DNA of 64,000 nt, from positions 15,650,915 to 15,714,914 of the forward strand of contig NC_049980.1 in assembly GCF_000003815.2 (NCBI RefSeq). The letters are read 5' to 3'. Source of the DNA: Branchiostoma floridae (lineage: Eukaryota > Chordata > Leptocardii > Amphioxiformes > Branchiostomatidae). This document shows positions 26,081-36,963 of the stretch, one piece after another. Both the position numbers and the translations under genes were made by a program. A model generated the notes under the pieces. That model was given only the letters and a program-made list of their open reading frames with translations, searched no databases and had not been told where the DNA came from. Position 1 is the first letter of the stretch; the number at the start of each line of letters is the position of its first letter.

Positions 26081-26480
26081 CTATTCTGTCAGGTCACCAT
26101 CATACCCACCCCTACTGAGGAAGCTGCGGAAGTTCTTCAGTCGTTGTTTCTTCTTTTCCCCCATCACGTCTGCCTCGTGTTCGAGTCGGAGAGTGACATA
26201 AGTGAGCCGTTTCTCCCTCTCGTATTCACACGCTCCTCTTCTTTCCCAACTCTCCATCGCGCTCAGGGGCCTCAAGATGATTCTCCTGCTCCTTCGGACG
26301 CGGTTCAGCATCTTCATGACAGGCTTGGCTCTCATCATCCTCGCGGTTAGCCGGTAGTCGAGCGTCTTGAAGATAGCGCGTACCCTCTCTTTTAAATCTG
26401 TCTCACTGGTGGTCAAGTCTGGGATGTGGTTAATTGAGCAGAAGCCCGTTTTCCTCTTGGCGAGACCACGGCGTGCCTTC
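26081..26480 (-). CDS. Unrecognised basic open frame, probably partial
   Basis: About 130 codons on the minus strand are rich in Arg/Lys/Glu (for example TARMMRAKPVMKMLNRVRRS and EKKKQRLKNFRSFLSRGG) and end at a stop near 26081. An in-frame TGA lies just upstream and no ATG begins the frame, so it would need an upstream exon. A strong CTACAG acceptor lies near 26535, but it feeds other frames. Family unknown. It may be a second exon of the frame at 27015-27602. Confidence 0.25.
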
Positions 26481-26879
26481 TCCGTAATAGGAGTGCGCAA
26501 TCAGTTTCCAGAACCTGAACAACAGCTTCCTGTAGGGAGAGAAACATTTATGGTTGACCATACAACAATCACTATACTTTTTGTCATGTCAATAAAGCTT
26601 TTATCTTGCATGAAGAAATGCCATTAAAGAAACAAACCGTTAAAATGTGTTAATCATGTCAACTGATATGAATCCACTAAGATGCAACTAAGAACATTCA
26701 ACGACGTTTCTTAGACAAAAAGCGTGCATGATATTGAGCACATATTGACAGGATTGAGAAACCGGCAAGACCAGTTAAGACTGTACATGTCGTCTACTCG
26801 TAAATGTAGCGTTCGGAACTTTAGATAGTATTATAAGTCTTCATACGTTTGTGCCGTAGTCATCACAATACAGTCTAAC

Positions 26880-27010
26880 TACTCTCCAGGAAGAGGTTGA
26901 GTGGCGTAGATATAGTAGTAGTCGGGAAATTTACCGAGAAATTTAAGAGGTAAATTTCCCGACTGCTAACGTTATATCTCCGCGACTTAACCTCGGAGGT
27001 GTGGAGGGTA
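26880..27010. mobile_element. 131-bp MITE with 8-9-bp target duplication
   Basis: The ends TACTCTCC and GGAGGGTA are followed inward by AAGAGGTTGAG and TTAACCTC, a variant of the TACTCTCCAAGCAGAGG family. The flanks are CAGTCTAAC (26871-26879) and GAGTCTAAC (27011-27019). The right duplication overlaps the stop codon of the minus-strand frame at 27015-27602. Confidence 0.75.
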
Positions 27011-27014
27011 GAGT

Positions 27015-27602
27015 CTAACCTAGAAGTTCCGTTTCTTGGAATCCAATAACTTTGCTCACTTGCTGTTCTTTGATGGGGATGCTTGATATCTCGTTTGACT
27101 TAGCAGTCTCCTGCCTATATGTTGCATCGTCCTGCTCTGCAGCGTCCGAGGGCCCAGCATTTGCGTCTAGTTGTCCGTCCAAGCTGTCCTGTGGAAGTTC
27201 AGGCCTAACAGCCACAGTGCACGGGGGTCTAGCGGCTGCCGACAATGTCGCCAGGTGCGCTTTCATATTGTCAACGGCGCAGGCATCTTCCCACAAGGCC
27301 AGGTGAGACACCTCTGCGGTGCCAGTTGTGATGAAGGGCAAGATTGAGCTCGGGTGACCATTCACGTCCTTCCATCTGTGGCGCCTGCTCACTGTGTTGA
27401 CCAACGGCGCTGACTGAGCCGACACCTGGCGATTCTTGAAAAAAGAGCAATTTTGGCTGCTCGACGGAATGCTGCTGGAAAGGACTTGGCAGGTCACTAG
27501 CGACCGTTTTGAGGCACTAGCAAGGGAAGAACAAAGACGGCCAGCCAGAGATTGTCCTAATGGCAACATTTTTGTCCTCAGATATAAATTATCTATGACC
27601 AA
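27015..27602 (-). CDS. Unrecognised frame with a mitochondrial-type N-terminus
   Basis: This minus-strand frame of about 190 codons has an internal start MLPLGQSLAGRLCSSLASAS followed by KRSLV, an amphipathic, Arg/Ser-rich, acid-free leader typical of mitochondrial import. Later parts include RRHRWKDVNGHPSSILPF and a low-complexity Ala/Pro/Asp stretch. The TAG stop coincides with the duplication flanking the MITE at 26880-27010, so the natural 3' end or a splice donor may have been altered by the insertion. No domain was recognised. It may be a first exon or a short protein. Confidence 0.35.
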   Translation of the reverse strand: MVIDNLYLRTKMLPLGQSLAGRLCSSLASASKRSLVTCQVLSSSIPSSSQNCSFFKNRQVSAQSAPLVNTVSRRHRWKDVNGHPSSILPFITTGTAEVSHLALWEDACAVDNMKAHLATLSAAARPPCTVAVRPELPQDSLDGQLDANAGPSDAAEQDDATYRQETAKSNEISSIPIKEQQVSKVIGFQETELLG

Positions 27603-27969
27603 TTAAGGATGACTCGAGGATACAGTGCGATCAGTCGCTTTTGTTTGTAAGACGTATCTAGGTACCTTGTTCTAGAATCCTTGGCATTGTTACGTGATGA
27701 AGTAAGTAGCCATGGACAAGCTGTTCTAGAGCTGCTAGCTTTGAATACAATAAAATCAGAAGTCTTTATATGCCATCTACCACCATCTTTATTTGTCTAT
27801 TCATTTGGATTCGCCACATTTTGTGGAAGCATCAGGTGACTTTCACCTTTCTCGAAATGCCAACACGGAGACCTGACTGTAAGGTTTGATTTTTGTCTAC
27901 CGAGAAAAGCCCCTTCATGTTCTTTGATGTGCTTCAATCCTACACGGGCCTCAGTCTAATGTTCTATCC

Positions 27970-28115
27970 CAGGAACTTCACCTGCCGAAGCTACGTACTC
28001 ATTTTCACCTGATTGACGTAAGGTAATTCGCCTTTCCCACAAATACACGACTATGGATCGAACCCAGGACCCTTGATCCTGGACTCGAGTTGTTGACTCG
28101 GAAACTGAAGAGTTC
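27970..28115 (-). mobile_element. tRNA-derived SINE fragment
   Basis: On the minus strand a perfect RNA polymerase III B-box GGTTCGATCC (complement of 28055-28064) is followed by TGTGGGAAAGGCGAATTACC. This matches the B-box and TTGTGCCCTTGGGAAAGGCACTT-type body shared with the SINE pieces at 51.6 and 61.5 kb. Not a functional tRNA: no full cloverleaf. Confidence 0.6.
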
Positions 28116-28815
28116 TGAAATCCCTGATAGGTCCCGATGTTGTTGAAACGTACTTTACACCAATTTCCTACTTTATCCGACTCTTTTTATTTCAGAACAT
28201 ATTAGACAGTGGATAGTACACTGATGTGTTACGACGTAACTGTACAACTGATATGCAATGCAACAAAACAGTGTTTGTTCAACATCACGTACGGTGTGAG
28301 AGGGACCGGAGTAACCCCGCATATCCTGAAGCAGAGAGATTTTGGCATTTCCGCACGAGTTGAGCTAGTCCCTACCAAACTCCCGCATGGCCGAATAGTA
28401 ATGGGGGCTTTGGCGAAGTTAGGAATAAAAGCCTAGCAGCAGTTGCCTAGGACTGCATTGTCCGGCCGGCGGGAAAGACTTAAAGGCTGACCGAAATCCC
28501 ATGGCAACTTATTTGTCCCTATTTGGCCAAATTCTTCTCTTTTTTCATCCAGCTGACACGTCTGCTTGAAGACTAGAGTTGTGCACTGTTCTCCAAAACA
28601 CGCATCAATTTTCAGGGTTCTGATAACCTAGCGGTCGCGACGCTGATCACGACGTGACTTGGAGTCAAGAGGTGTACAGACATTTGTTTGCTCAGGACAG
28701 AAACAGGCACGTTTCGTGTTCACAGAAAACCCGTTCACAGTGGAACGTCAATCAAACAAAGTCGTAAAATCAGAGGCTTCCTTCCCTTCATATCATAAGA
28801 GGTTTGGCCCACAAC

Positions 28816-31800
28816 ATGGACGGACATCAAGACGTACAGATGCGCCCTTCAACTGCGCCAACTTTCGTCACCGGGTTTCGACAAATCTTCTACCTCGTTA
28901 CTCCATCTGAGACTACATTTGAGGCTCTAGAGGAAGTTCCGAACTATGTGAAGCAGGTAACATCTCAGTTATGCTGTCTTTGCAACTTCATTCAATGTGA
29001 TCATTTGAGCCCCCTCTAGTTCCACAAGACGGTGATGGCTGAGCGACCATCTACTATCATTATTGAACGACCAAGTTAGGTTTGTGTGACTCATGATTTG
29101 TAATTGAAATATAATGCGTAAAAGTACACACAAAATCTACCAAAAAAAAGATTTAGTTATGAAATTCGCTGAGCGAACTGTCAAATGCTTGGTCGCTTGG
29201 AGTCGCAGCCTCTAGCCGTGATAAGGAGGTTAAGTGCTTGACATTGACATTGTCGTCGACTGCATACATTTTGCAATGACGTATTTCATTGATGTTGATT
29301 CAATCAGAACCGGTGAAAGAATTTGTAGTTGTAATGTAGGTAGTCTTCATTTTTCTCTGTGGCAAGTGGCAACTCCTGTGTCAGTCAACAGTCATTCCAA
29401 AGTCTCTTTCTTCAACCGACCATCCCGATATTCACGTGCTCAGTACGTGATCAACCCAGTAGACTTGTCACACATACGAGTAATCTATGAGTGGTTGCCC
29501 TCCACGTGATCATATTGCGTCACGTGAAAAGAAGTGATACTCGGACACAGATAGATACACAGTTGCACACCGCATCCAGTAATTAGTTTATTCATCACGA
29601 TCCAAATGTCTTGGTCGTGTTTCCCACTGCCTCATATCTCTGGTACAACGATTTTCTCTCATAAGATCAAGACCTGTATCAAGATAAGATTTAACTCATA
29701 TGGCAGAAAGCATCCAGTTAAGAAAACTAGAAGTTCCCGTATTGCACACACAAAAAATCCGGAAACGACACATATGAAGAAAAAATATACCGTAAGAGGT
29801 AAGATATCTGATTTGTAAAGATATTCTGATAAATTTTATTGTAAATCTCAGAATAACGGATATCCCAACGCGAGTCGAATTTCGAAAGCCCATATCGCTA
29901 TCAGCGACGCCAGCAACCAACTTGCGCCGCTCGGGAGCGAAGATTCGCCGACAAAACATCTTACTAAAACTTAAAGCTGAATCCGCCACTCCGCACACGA
30001 AGCAACTGGACACAGAACGTCCACTAACTTGAAGCCTCTTTCTCCAAACGAGACTGGTACTACATCGGAATTTGGTGTGCTCCGACCACCCAAGATTCAC
30101 GTGCTACGCATGTCTGAACGAGATAAGATGTGAAAACTAGAAGTTTCCAGGCTGAGTACGTGAAAATCCATATGTTCACGCACCTAATATGCCATGAACT
30201 TGTAAGGTGCATGTGGACATATTGAGATTTTAACTTCTCCGTTGCTTTACAATATTGTAGAAAAAAGAAAGATGACACGAATCTGTTCCGTGCAAAGTGT
30301 TATAGAAGAAAGACTTCCAAAGTATGAACATCATTGCTAAACACGATTCACGTGTAGATCTGACGTGACGTTATTGCTAAGCGCATTCCCAAGTGTTAAG
30401 TTGTACCAAAGAAAACGTGTTGAATGATGCTAAACTGTTTATGAAGTAAATACATGCCGCATAACATTACGATAAGTTGCTCCCGTGCTTGGGCAAGGTA
30501 CGTGTACGTGGTTGGTACTGAAACAAAGAACGTGTTGAACAATGCTGAATTGTTTGTTAAGTAAATATATGATATCATGGGGCTCTCGTCCTTGGGCAGG
30601 GTACAAAGTCTTCGACTTGAGTGACCCTTAAGATAAGTCTACATACTGTATAATACAGGGAAGAAAAATGTTCGGAATATAAACGATCATACATGTACAT
30701 TAGATGAAACATGTGCTTATCATCCATGCATGTTTGTGCAGGGCTGATACAGCACAAACATACAGTAACGCTAGCAATTCAATTAGTCTAAATAAAAGCA
30801 ACATTAGAGCATTTAAATAGGACAATTCTGCACCCCTTTATATACTGGTGCCGGAAATAAATCAGCAAAGGATCGAGCTAGTTAATCATAACGGTTTCCC
30901 GAATCGACCGATGTGGTTGGAGGTTTTCGAACGTTCTCGGGGAACAAAATTCACCGCAAACTACAGTCACTACACTCATTAACGATTCAAGCTTACCACC
31001 GAACGTGTCCGATCGAGTTCTATCGAGTATGTTGGATGGACGCAAAGACAGTGGAAAGTGTGCATATTTTAAGACGGTCTCACGGCACAACTTATGGCGC
31101 ATTCATACGTTGTGAATATTGTTACGCAGTGTAATAAGATAGATTTAACTTGTGGTATAAAAAGAAATGACCAAAACAGTGACTTTGTTTTTATGCTTTG
31201 ATCGCTCTGATTCTACATTGGGTGCCTTTAAAACATTTTTGTTGCAATACCACACGTGAGGTAGATAATCACACTCTTCCTCTCATTCCAGGCAATGCCC
31301 TTTGTAGTTATCTTGTTCCTGGTTGAGACGTTGGTTGCCTGGATACAGAACAGGACCACGCCCAGGTTCAGTAATGTCGTCGCCTCAGGGGGTGTTGCAC
31401 TTGTCACACAAACCGTCAGGTCAGTAAAAATACCCAAAAAAAAAACGGGAAAAACAAGGAGGTAGTAGCAGCAGAGCCTCTTTGCTCTTCCTATAGTTAC
31501 TGACAGTAAAGTGATGTCATGATATTGTGGGAACAGATTTAACGTTTTGTGCAGTTTGGACCGGTACAGACGGGATGGACGAAATTTGGTTTATGTGAAC
31601 AGGTTGTCAGTCACTATAGATATGATTGTTACTGCATTTGTCAATGGGGAAAATGTCAAAGGGACCACTAAAAAATGTTCACATTGGCCAGGTGGTTTTC
31701 ATACGGAGGAAGTCACTTGTACAGGTTTGGCTGTGTTCCTTTTGTACAGGCTCCTGACTGTAGGTGTTGAAATGATGGCGTACGTCTGGCTGTATCGTCA

Positions 31801-34800
31801 CATGCGATTGGTAGATATGTTGTGGGACTCATCTTTGACCTGGTGGGCAGCATTCTTTGGGGTGGAATTTGGCTACTACTGGAGCCATAGACTGCACCAT
31901 GGTAAGCGTCATGCATACTCGTAGGTAGAAACAGGTAAAGGTGGTCCCATCGCATTTTTGAGGCCTTAGGGGCAGTGGGTTGTTAACCACAACAAGGAGG
32001 TAAAAATTTTAACCTCCTTGACCACAATATCTAGAGCACATAAAATGAACACCAGCAAGGCTACCATTCGTGTATGTCTGCATGATGACACGGATAAAGA
32101 ATCTAATTGAATTGTCATTCCTATTTATTTCTGATTTAACACTACATATCATTATTCAATTACTGCATACTTGTGCGGATCTTATCAGAAGAATGGCAAA
32201 AGTTCAGTAGAGCGAATGTGTTGCCTTTTGCTGTTTATTCCTCTTTGATTGTGATCTGTTTACTTTAGAGGTGAACATACTATGGGCCGCACATCAGGTC
32301 CATCACAGCTCCGATGATTACAACATTCTGTCATCACTACGGACATCAGCATTCCAACGCTGTACCTCTTTTGTAAGTAATGTTGAAACAACAAGCAAAG
32401 CATCAGAATCGCAACATTGGTAAAAACAGCCTCGGTGGTGGAGGTACTATCAGCACCACGGACAGGGGCCGACAGCTAGCAAAGCCAGTGTATGAAGAAA
32501 GCTTTAAACCTCACGTATAGGATATAATTTCAGTTCTAATGGCGTTAACAACGATTGAATTTATCATTGACATTGTAGATATGCGATTTTTAGCGTTAGT
32601 GGTACACAACACTTCAAGAGATGCACTAGTCTCAAGTTCTAGGTTTATTCCAGGAAAAGGATATTGCTGTTTTTCAATGTGTCCTGAAGGAAAACGCCGT
32701 ACACTCTCTATGTTTCCACAGCTCCTGTACTTACCCCTGGCCTTAGCAGTGCCCCCTGCTGCTTTTCTGGTTCATTACCAATTGAATCTTCTATATCAGG
32801 CTTGGCTACACACAGAGGTTAGTGGTGAAATTATATATAACATAAACGGTTTATAACATAAACATCATTGCTGATGTGACTCATGAGCATTCAATACACT
32901 CCCACCATTGGCTGGAATTACAGTAGTTCACAGAATGCTTACTCCAGTGGTTAGCGACCCTGCCTCTGGACGAAGAGGATAGGAGTTCAAATTGCATACT
33001 ACTAGAAAGGGCTAAGGTCCCCAGGACAGGACATCTTATTCTCCAAGCAGAGGTTGGGTCGCGGGGATGGTAATGGCCGGGAGCACAGAGAGCTGGTAAA
33101 ATTCTCCGGCACTAGTATACCCGCGATCCAACCTCTGCCTAGATTTCAAAATTTCCTAGTATAATGTACCCGTAGATAATGAACATATCGCCTGTCTTCT
33201 CTGTCTCAACCAGTGGAAGACCCGCTTGTCCAAATTTGCTTTCGCTCTGGCGCTCTGGTGTTCTTTTGTAAAATGCAGTAGTTAGTTTTTAGTCTTACCT
33301 TCGATGATGCTCATGTGTTGACAGCTGCCCTGAACAGTGCTTCCATCCCTTGTGCAGGTGGTTGGTTCCCTGGGTCCCCTGGAGTACATCCTGAACACAC
33401 CGACTCACCACAGGGTTCACCACGGTAAGCTCAGATACAATTATTTCCAATTAGTGGTGCGTACCTAAAGCCCTGACTTGGTCCGGAGCCAAGTCCGGAC
33501 TTGCAAAAAGCAATCTGTCACTTATATTCCCTTTTTTTGTTCTAAACCGTCTGAAACCTTCCATAGACATATTTCCATAGAAATTTGAACTGGGAAAAGA
33601 CAAACAAAAAACAGTTCGTGTTTACACTGGCTGTCTATCATTTTCATGTATTTTTCACATTGCATTTCAATTCATGCTAACATGCAATTTTATATGCACC
33701 CCCTACCCCCCCCCCCCCCCACCCCCCACCCCCCCAAAAAAATGCTCATAATATGACTTTACGTCCGGACCTGAACCTGAACTGCTGGACCTGAATCCGG
33801 ACCTGAAATTGAGTTTAGGTACTCACCACTATTTCCAATTGTGAAGTTGTTGTGTTTGGATATCACTTATGTATTAAAATGAAACGTTACCTGTGATTGT
33901 ACATCTGCTTGGTATTTTTGATAATCTTTTGCGCTATTTCCGTACACAAAGTGAAGACCAGAAAGATAAGAGAGGACTGATCAAGAGCCTGTTGGTAAGC
34001 TCTTTGGTAAACGTTGTGTATAGAATTAGCATATTAAGTATTCACAATTTCATTTCTATTGTCATGGCTTAGAAGCACACTTGAAAACCAATGCACGCAG
34101 TACGAGGGTTAGTGCGAGGGTTAGTATGTTCACAAAGTATTATTATCACTATCTGTTCTATGATGGTTAAACTAACGTGCCCCCTCCTGATTACACCTGA
34201 CTGTCCCAACAGGCAGGAATCAGATGGGAAAGAACTTTGGCGGAACACTCATCATTTGGGATCGAATATTTGGTGAGAAAACTTTGGCATTTTATTTTTC
34301 TGCGAGCCTTGTGAATCAGGGGTGGTATTTTGCGAATAGTGTAATCCATTCTATCTGTTTGAAACTAGGATGGGTCACTCATGAGGTGGTGGGAGGGTGT
34401 CACATGACGAATTCAGGTTGCTATTATTTACCAGTGTCCCTTCAATTGCATCATCAATACTTCCAAATTGTAAAGCTGGGAGTTCAAAGTTTGAGCAGAT
34501 GTAAAATGTTACAACTGTGTGATGATGAAACTCCCAAAACGCTTTTCCTACACGCTCTCTGTCAGAAAGTAGTCTGGATGCCACGTGGGCCTGTTGCCCT
34601 ACATACAAGCCTCTGCATTCAAATCTAAACAACATTATAAAACTCGCAAGGGCTTTATAATGAGTTGCATTATTTACCACAGGCACTTTTCACCAGCAGA
34701 GTGGACCACTGATGTATGGTTTAAGAACTGCTGTCAACACGTGGGACCCAGTCTGGATACAGGTGAAGATACAGATAGTAAGATTCCTTGATGTGAATGA

Positions 34801-36299
34801 ACGATTCTGCAGTATATCTGCACGAACATTGAATTTTGTTGTCACAAATCACACTTGTCTGGTTCCTAGGTCCTCCACACAAAAATAGCTCAATACAAAG
34901 ATACAGGCATGCCATCATAACCCAGCAAAAAAAAACTGAACAAATTTCGAGCTTGAAGAAACTGGGAAATCCTTAATGTTGATTCCAAACAAATGGGTTG
35001 AATAATTATTTTTGCACCATGCAGTTTCATCACTTTGTGTGTATCTGGAATACATTCTGGAAAACCCCTGGGCTGTGGAACAAGTTGCGTGTGCTGTTTG
35101 CCAAGCCGGGCCAGGCAGCCGGCAAACCTCAACTGGGATCTATCCAGGGGCTTCATAAGGTTGGGTCATCACAGCTCAAATGGCTTCATTTCGTCATCTT
35201 GAAAACTGTTTAATGTTAGATCAAAAGATATCCATACTGCATTTTATACAAAAGCACATCATCATTATATTGGGTGAGTTGCCTGCGCCAAGTCACCCTC
35301 TCTGTCCTGCCGTCCCTGTTCCCACCTGAAAAGGAATTCAGTAAACATACAGTGTATATGTGTGACGACTAACGTTACCGTAAGTTAGTCATTTGTGTAC
35401 TGAGGTTTCTTCCACAATAAGTTAAAAGAGACATATTTTTAAAACAGGAGAATCCGTGATGTTTTTCTTTATTCTCTAGATACAGCAAGCACCAAAATAC
35501 GACAGTAAGGTATCCACGGGTTGGGTGTTCTACGTACTGATGCACTTTCTACTCGCTTTGCTGACTTCCAGGACAATTCCCAAGGTAGCTTCATTTTACT
35601 TTGGCTTAATTAGATAACTTGATAATCTCCATATCTGCTCCTATGTGATACATGCTGTGCTTAGTCGTACCAGTAACACCTTAATCTTGTATCGTACTTG
35701 AAACACCCTTACTTGTACCACCAAATCTTACCCTTGTTCCATCATTGCAAACTCTCTCAGTTTCATACATGATCATTACAGTTTAATATTTCACTCTCTT
35801 TTTCATAGGATATGAGTATTTTGGCAACCGTCGGTAAACTGGCAACTATGATGTGGACACTGTCTTGCATGGCAGCAATTCTGGACTGCAGGTAATATAA
35901 CTACCTGATAAGCTTGGAGGCAAGTTCTATTTTCCTGAAACTGAATACAGTGTACTTAAGGCTGGATGCCATCCTATTACAGGGCTCGCCCTAATTTTTT
36001 AGAGCGGGCCTGGTAGTAGTCGGATGGCACCCAGGCTAATTTGCAAACAATGTCAGGTAACATTTGCACAAATCTGCATTTATTTCCATTTCAGGCCAAC
36101 TGCTCCGCTCATGGAACTGTCCCGTTGTGTGTCCGTGTTGGGAACAGGTTTCCTACTGTGCCTCTCTGGTGGCCTGCTGACGTCACAGCCTCTCCTGACA
36201 GCTGTCACTCTGGCCTGTCACGCAGGGTCTGCAGTCCTCTGGAGTGTGGATCTGATGGGGACGGGTTTTCTGCGCGTTAAAAATCTGCGCGCGCGTTAA
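28816..36299 (+). CDS. AGMO: Alkylglycerol monooxygenase (TMEM195 orthologue), complete
   Basis: Twelve exons join in frame to 451 residues: 28816-28956, 31292-31419, 31750-31901, 32269-32372, 32722-32817, 33358-33424, 34213-34272, 34683-34762, 35025-35159, 35480-35584, 35809-35891 and 36095-36299. AGMO is an ER membrane di-iron enzyme of the fatty-acid-hydroxylase superfamily that uses tetrahydrobiopterin to cleave the ether bond of alkylglycerols. The iron-binding histidine boxes are present: HRLHH (136-140), HQVHH (149-153) and HHRVHH (224-229). Other matches to the family are PSETTFEALEEVPNYVK, FGVEFGYYW, NLLYQAWLHTE, LEYILNTP and LIIWDRIFG. Human AGMO is 445 residues. The start is the ATG at 28816 (context ACAACATGG). 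Oddities: the segment after HHGRN is two residues shorter than expected, and the last 11 residues and stop lie in a transposon. Confidence 0.95.
31560..31735. mobile_element. Degraded Tigger-like MITE next to an AGMO splice acceptor
   Basis: GGGACCACTAAAAAATG, TTCACATTGGCCAGGTGG and CACTTGTACAGGTTTGGCTG match the sub-terminal and terminal motifs of the elements at 10.1 and 19.8 kb. It ends about 15 bases before the AGMO exon 3 acceptor at 31748-31749. Confidence 0.6.
31993..32020. mobile_element. 28-bp palindromic micro-insertion with 7-bp duplication
   Basis: CAAGGAGGT, an AT-rich centre and ACCTCCTTG form a near-perfect palindrome. ACCACAA lies directly on both sides (31986-31992 and 32021-32027). 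Same design as 39725-39756 and 42322-42352. It lies in AGMO intron 3. Confidence 0.7.
32940..33035 (+). mobile_element. tRNA-derived SINE fragment
   Basis: CAGTGGTTAGCGACCCTGCC resembles a polymerase III A-box region and GGAGTTCAAATTGC a decayed B-box about 30 bases downstream, as in tRNA-headed SINEs. It lies in AGMO intron 5. Confidence 0.5.
33037..33148. mobile_element. Diverged member of the TCTCCAAGCAGAGG MITE family
   Basis: The left end TTATTCTCCAAGCAGAGGTT matches the family. The right end CAACCTCTGCCTAGA is a decayed complement. The inner arms GGGTCGCGGG and CCCGCGATCC are also inverted. No clean duplication remains. Confidence 0.6.
33453..33830. mobile_element. 378-bp MITE with perfect 10-bp target duplication
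   Basis: The ends AGTGGTGCGTACCTAAA and TTTAGGTACTCACCACT are inverted. ATTTCCAATT is duplicated exactly at 33443-33452 and 33831-33840. Sub-terminal GTCCGGACTTG and GTCCGGACCTGAACCTGAAC motifs repeat, and a poly-C run lies inside. A 10-bp duplication fits Mutator-like elements. It sits in AGMO intron 6. A related fragment (GGTCCAGGTCCGGACCTGG) lies near 3130-3190. Confidence 0.85.
36095..36299 (+). CDS. AGMO: AGMO last exon with transposon-derived C-terminus
   Basis: The exon encodes two hydrophobic segments (VSVLGTGFLLCLSGGLL and LLTAVTLACHAGSAVLW), then WSVDLMGT. From 36263 the frame enters an element that starts GGGTTTTCTGCGCGTTAAAA and ends GFLRVKNLRAR-stop. The TAA at 36297-36299 is part of the repeated CGCGTTAAAAAT unit. 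The final residues therefore do not align with other AGMO proteins. If the element is removed, the flanking DNA also stops within a few codons. Confidence 0.8.
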
Positions 36300-36963
36300 A
36301 AATCTGCGCGCGCGTTAAAAATCTGCGCGCGCGTTAAAAATCTGCGCGCGCGTTAAAAATCTGCGCGCGCGTTAAAAATCTGCGCGCGCGTTAAAAATCT
36401 GCGCGCGCGTTAAAAATCTGCGCGCGCGTTAAAAATCTGCGCGTTAAAAATCAAGTTGTTTTTTTCAGAAAATGCGCAGGGAGAAATTCTTGAAAATGTG
36501 ACCCCATTATATGATTTTCAATCCGTTACCTGATTTTTTGGTTTGAAAACTTAAAAATGAAAAGCCCCTGATTTTAGGTCCCTTGAGAATAGGTTACTTT
36601 GCATCTCCTGAATATTTCAAAATCACTTAAATTTGACACAAATACATGGGAAAATTACTAATATGAGGCTTGGTATTGTAAAATATAACAGCTTGAGGCT
36701 TTTCTCCATTCTGCAAGCTTCATTCCATCTTTTCTCAAGCAGATTGTTCGCATGCAAATTGGACTACAGAAGGGGATATTGTACTCAAGAATTATACATT
36801 ATGATACTTAATTTTAACTTGTGTTCACTTTTTTAAGCTTTTAAGTTTAAAGCTGCAAAAAAAGTTTTTAAATCCCCAGGGAATCAGCTAATTTCCATAT
36901 TTTAACGCGCAGATTTTTAACGCACAAGTTTTAACGCGTAAATTTTTAACGCGCACAAAACCC
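36263..36963. mobile_element. ~700-bp element with sub-terminal tandem repeats
   Basis: The left end GGGTTTTCTGCGCGTTAAAA and right end TTTTAACGCGCACAAAACCC are inverted repeats. The right side repeats TTTTTAACGCGCAGA three to four times imperfectly. The AT-rich interior carries no transposase. The left end lies in the last coding exon of AGMO. No clear target duplication was found. Confidence 0.7.
36270..36451 (+). repeat. 19-bp tandem repeat, eight identical units
   Basis: Eight exact copies of CTGCGCGCGCGTTAAAAAT (36285-36436) are bracketed by one shortened 15-bp unit at each side, CTGCGCGTTAAAAAT. The perfect identity implies recent expansion, or slippage in sequencing or assembly. Confidence 0.95.

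Noticed and set aside
28804-28815. Upstream TTG as a start for AGMO
   Set aside because: The ATG at 28816 has good context and gives the expected N-terminus. A TTG start is unlikely in an animal mRNA.
31547-31749. N-terminal half of the 125-codon plus frame at 31547-31924
   Set aside because: This part is a decayed Tigger-like element. Only the portion from 31750 is AGMO exon 3.
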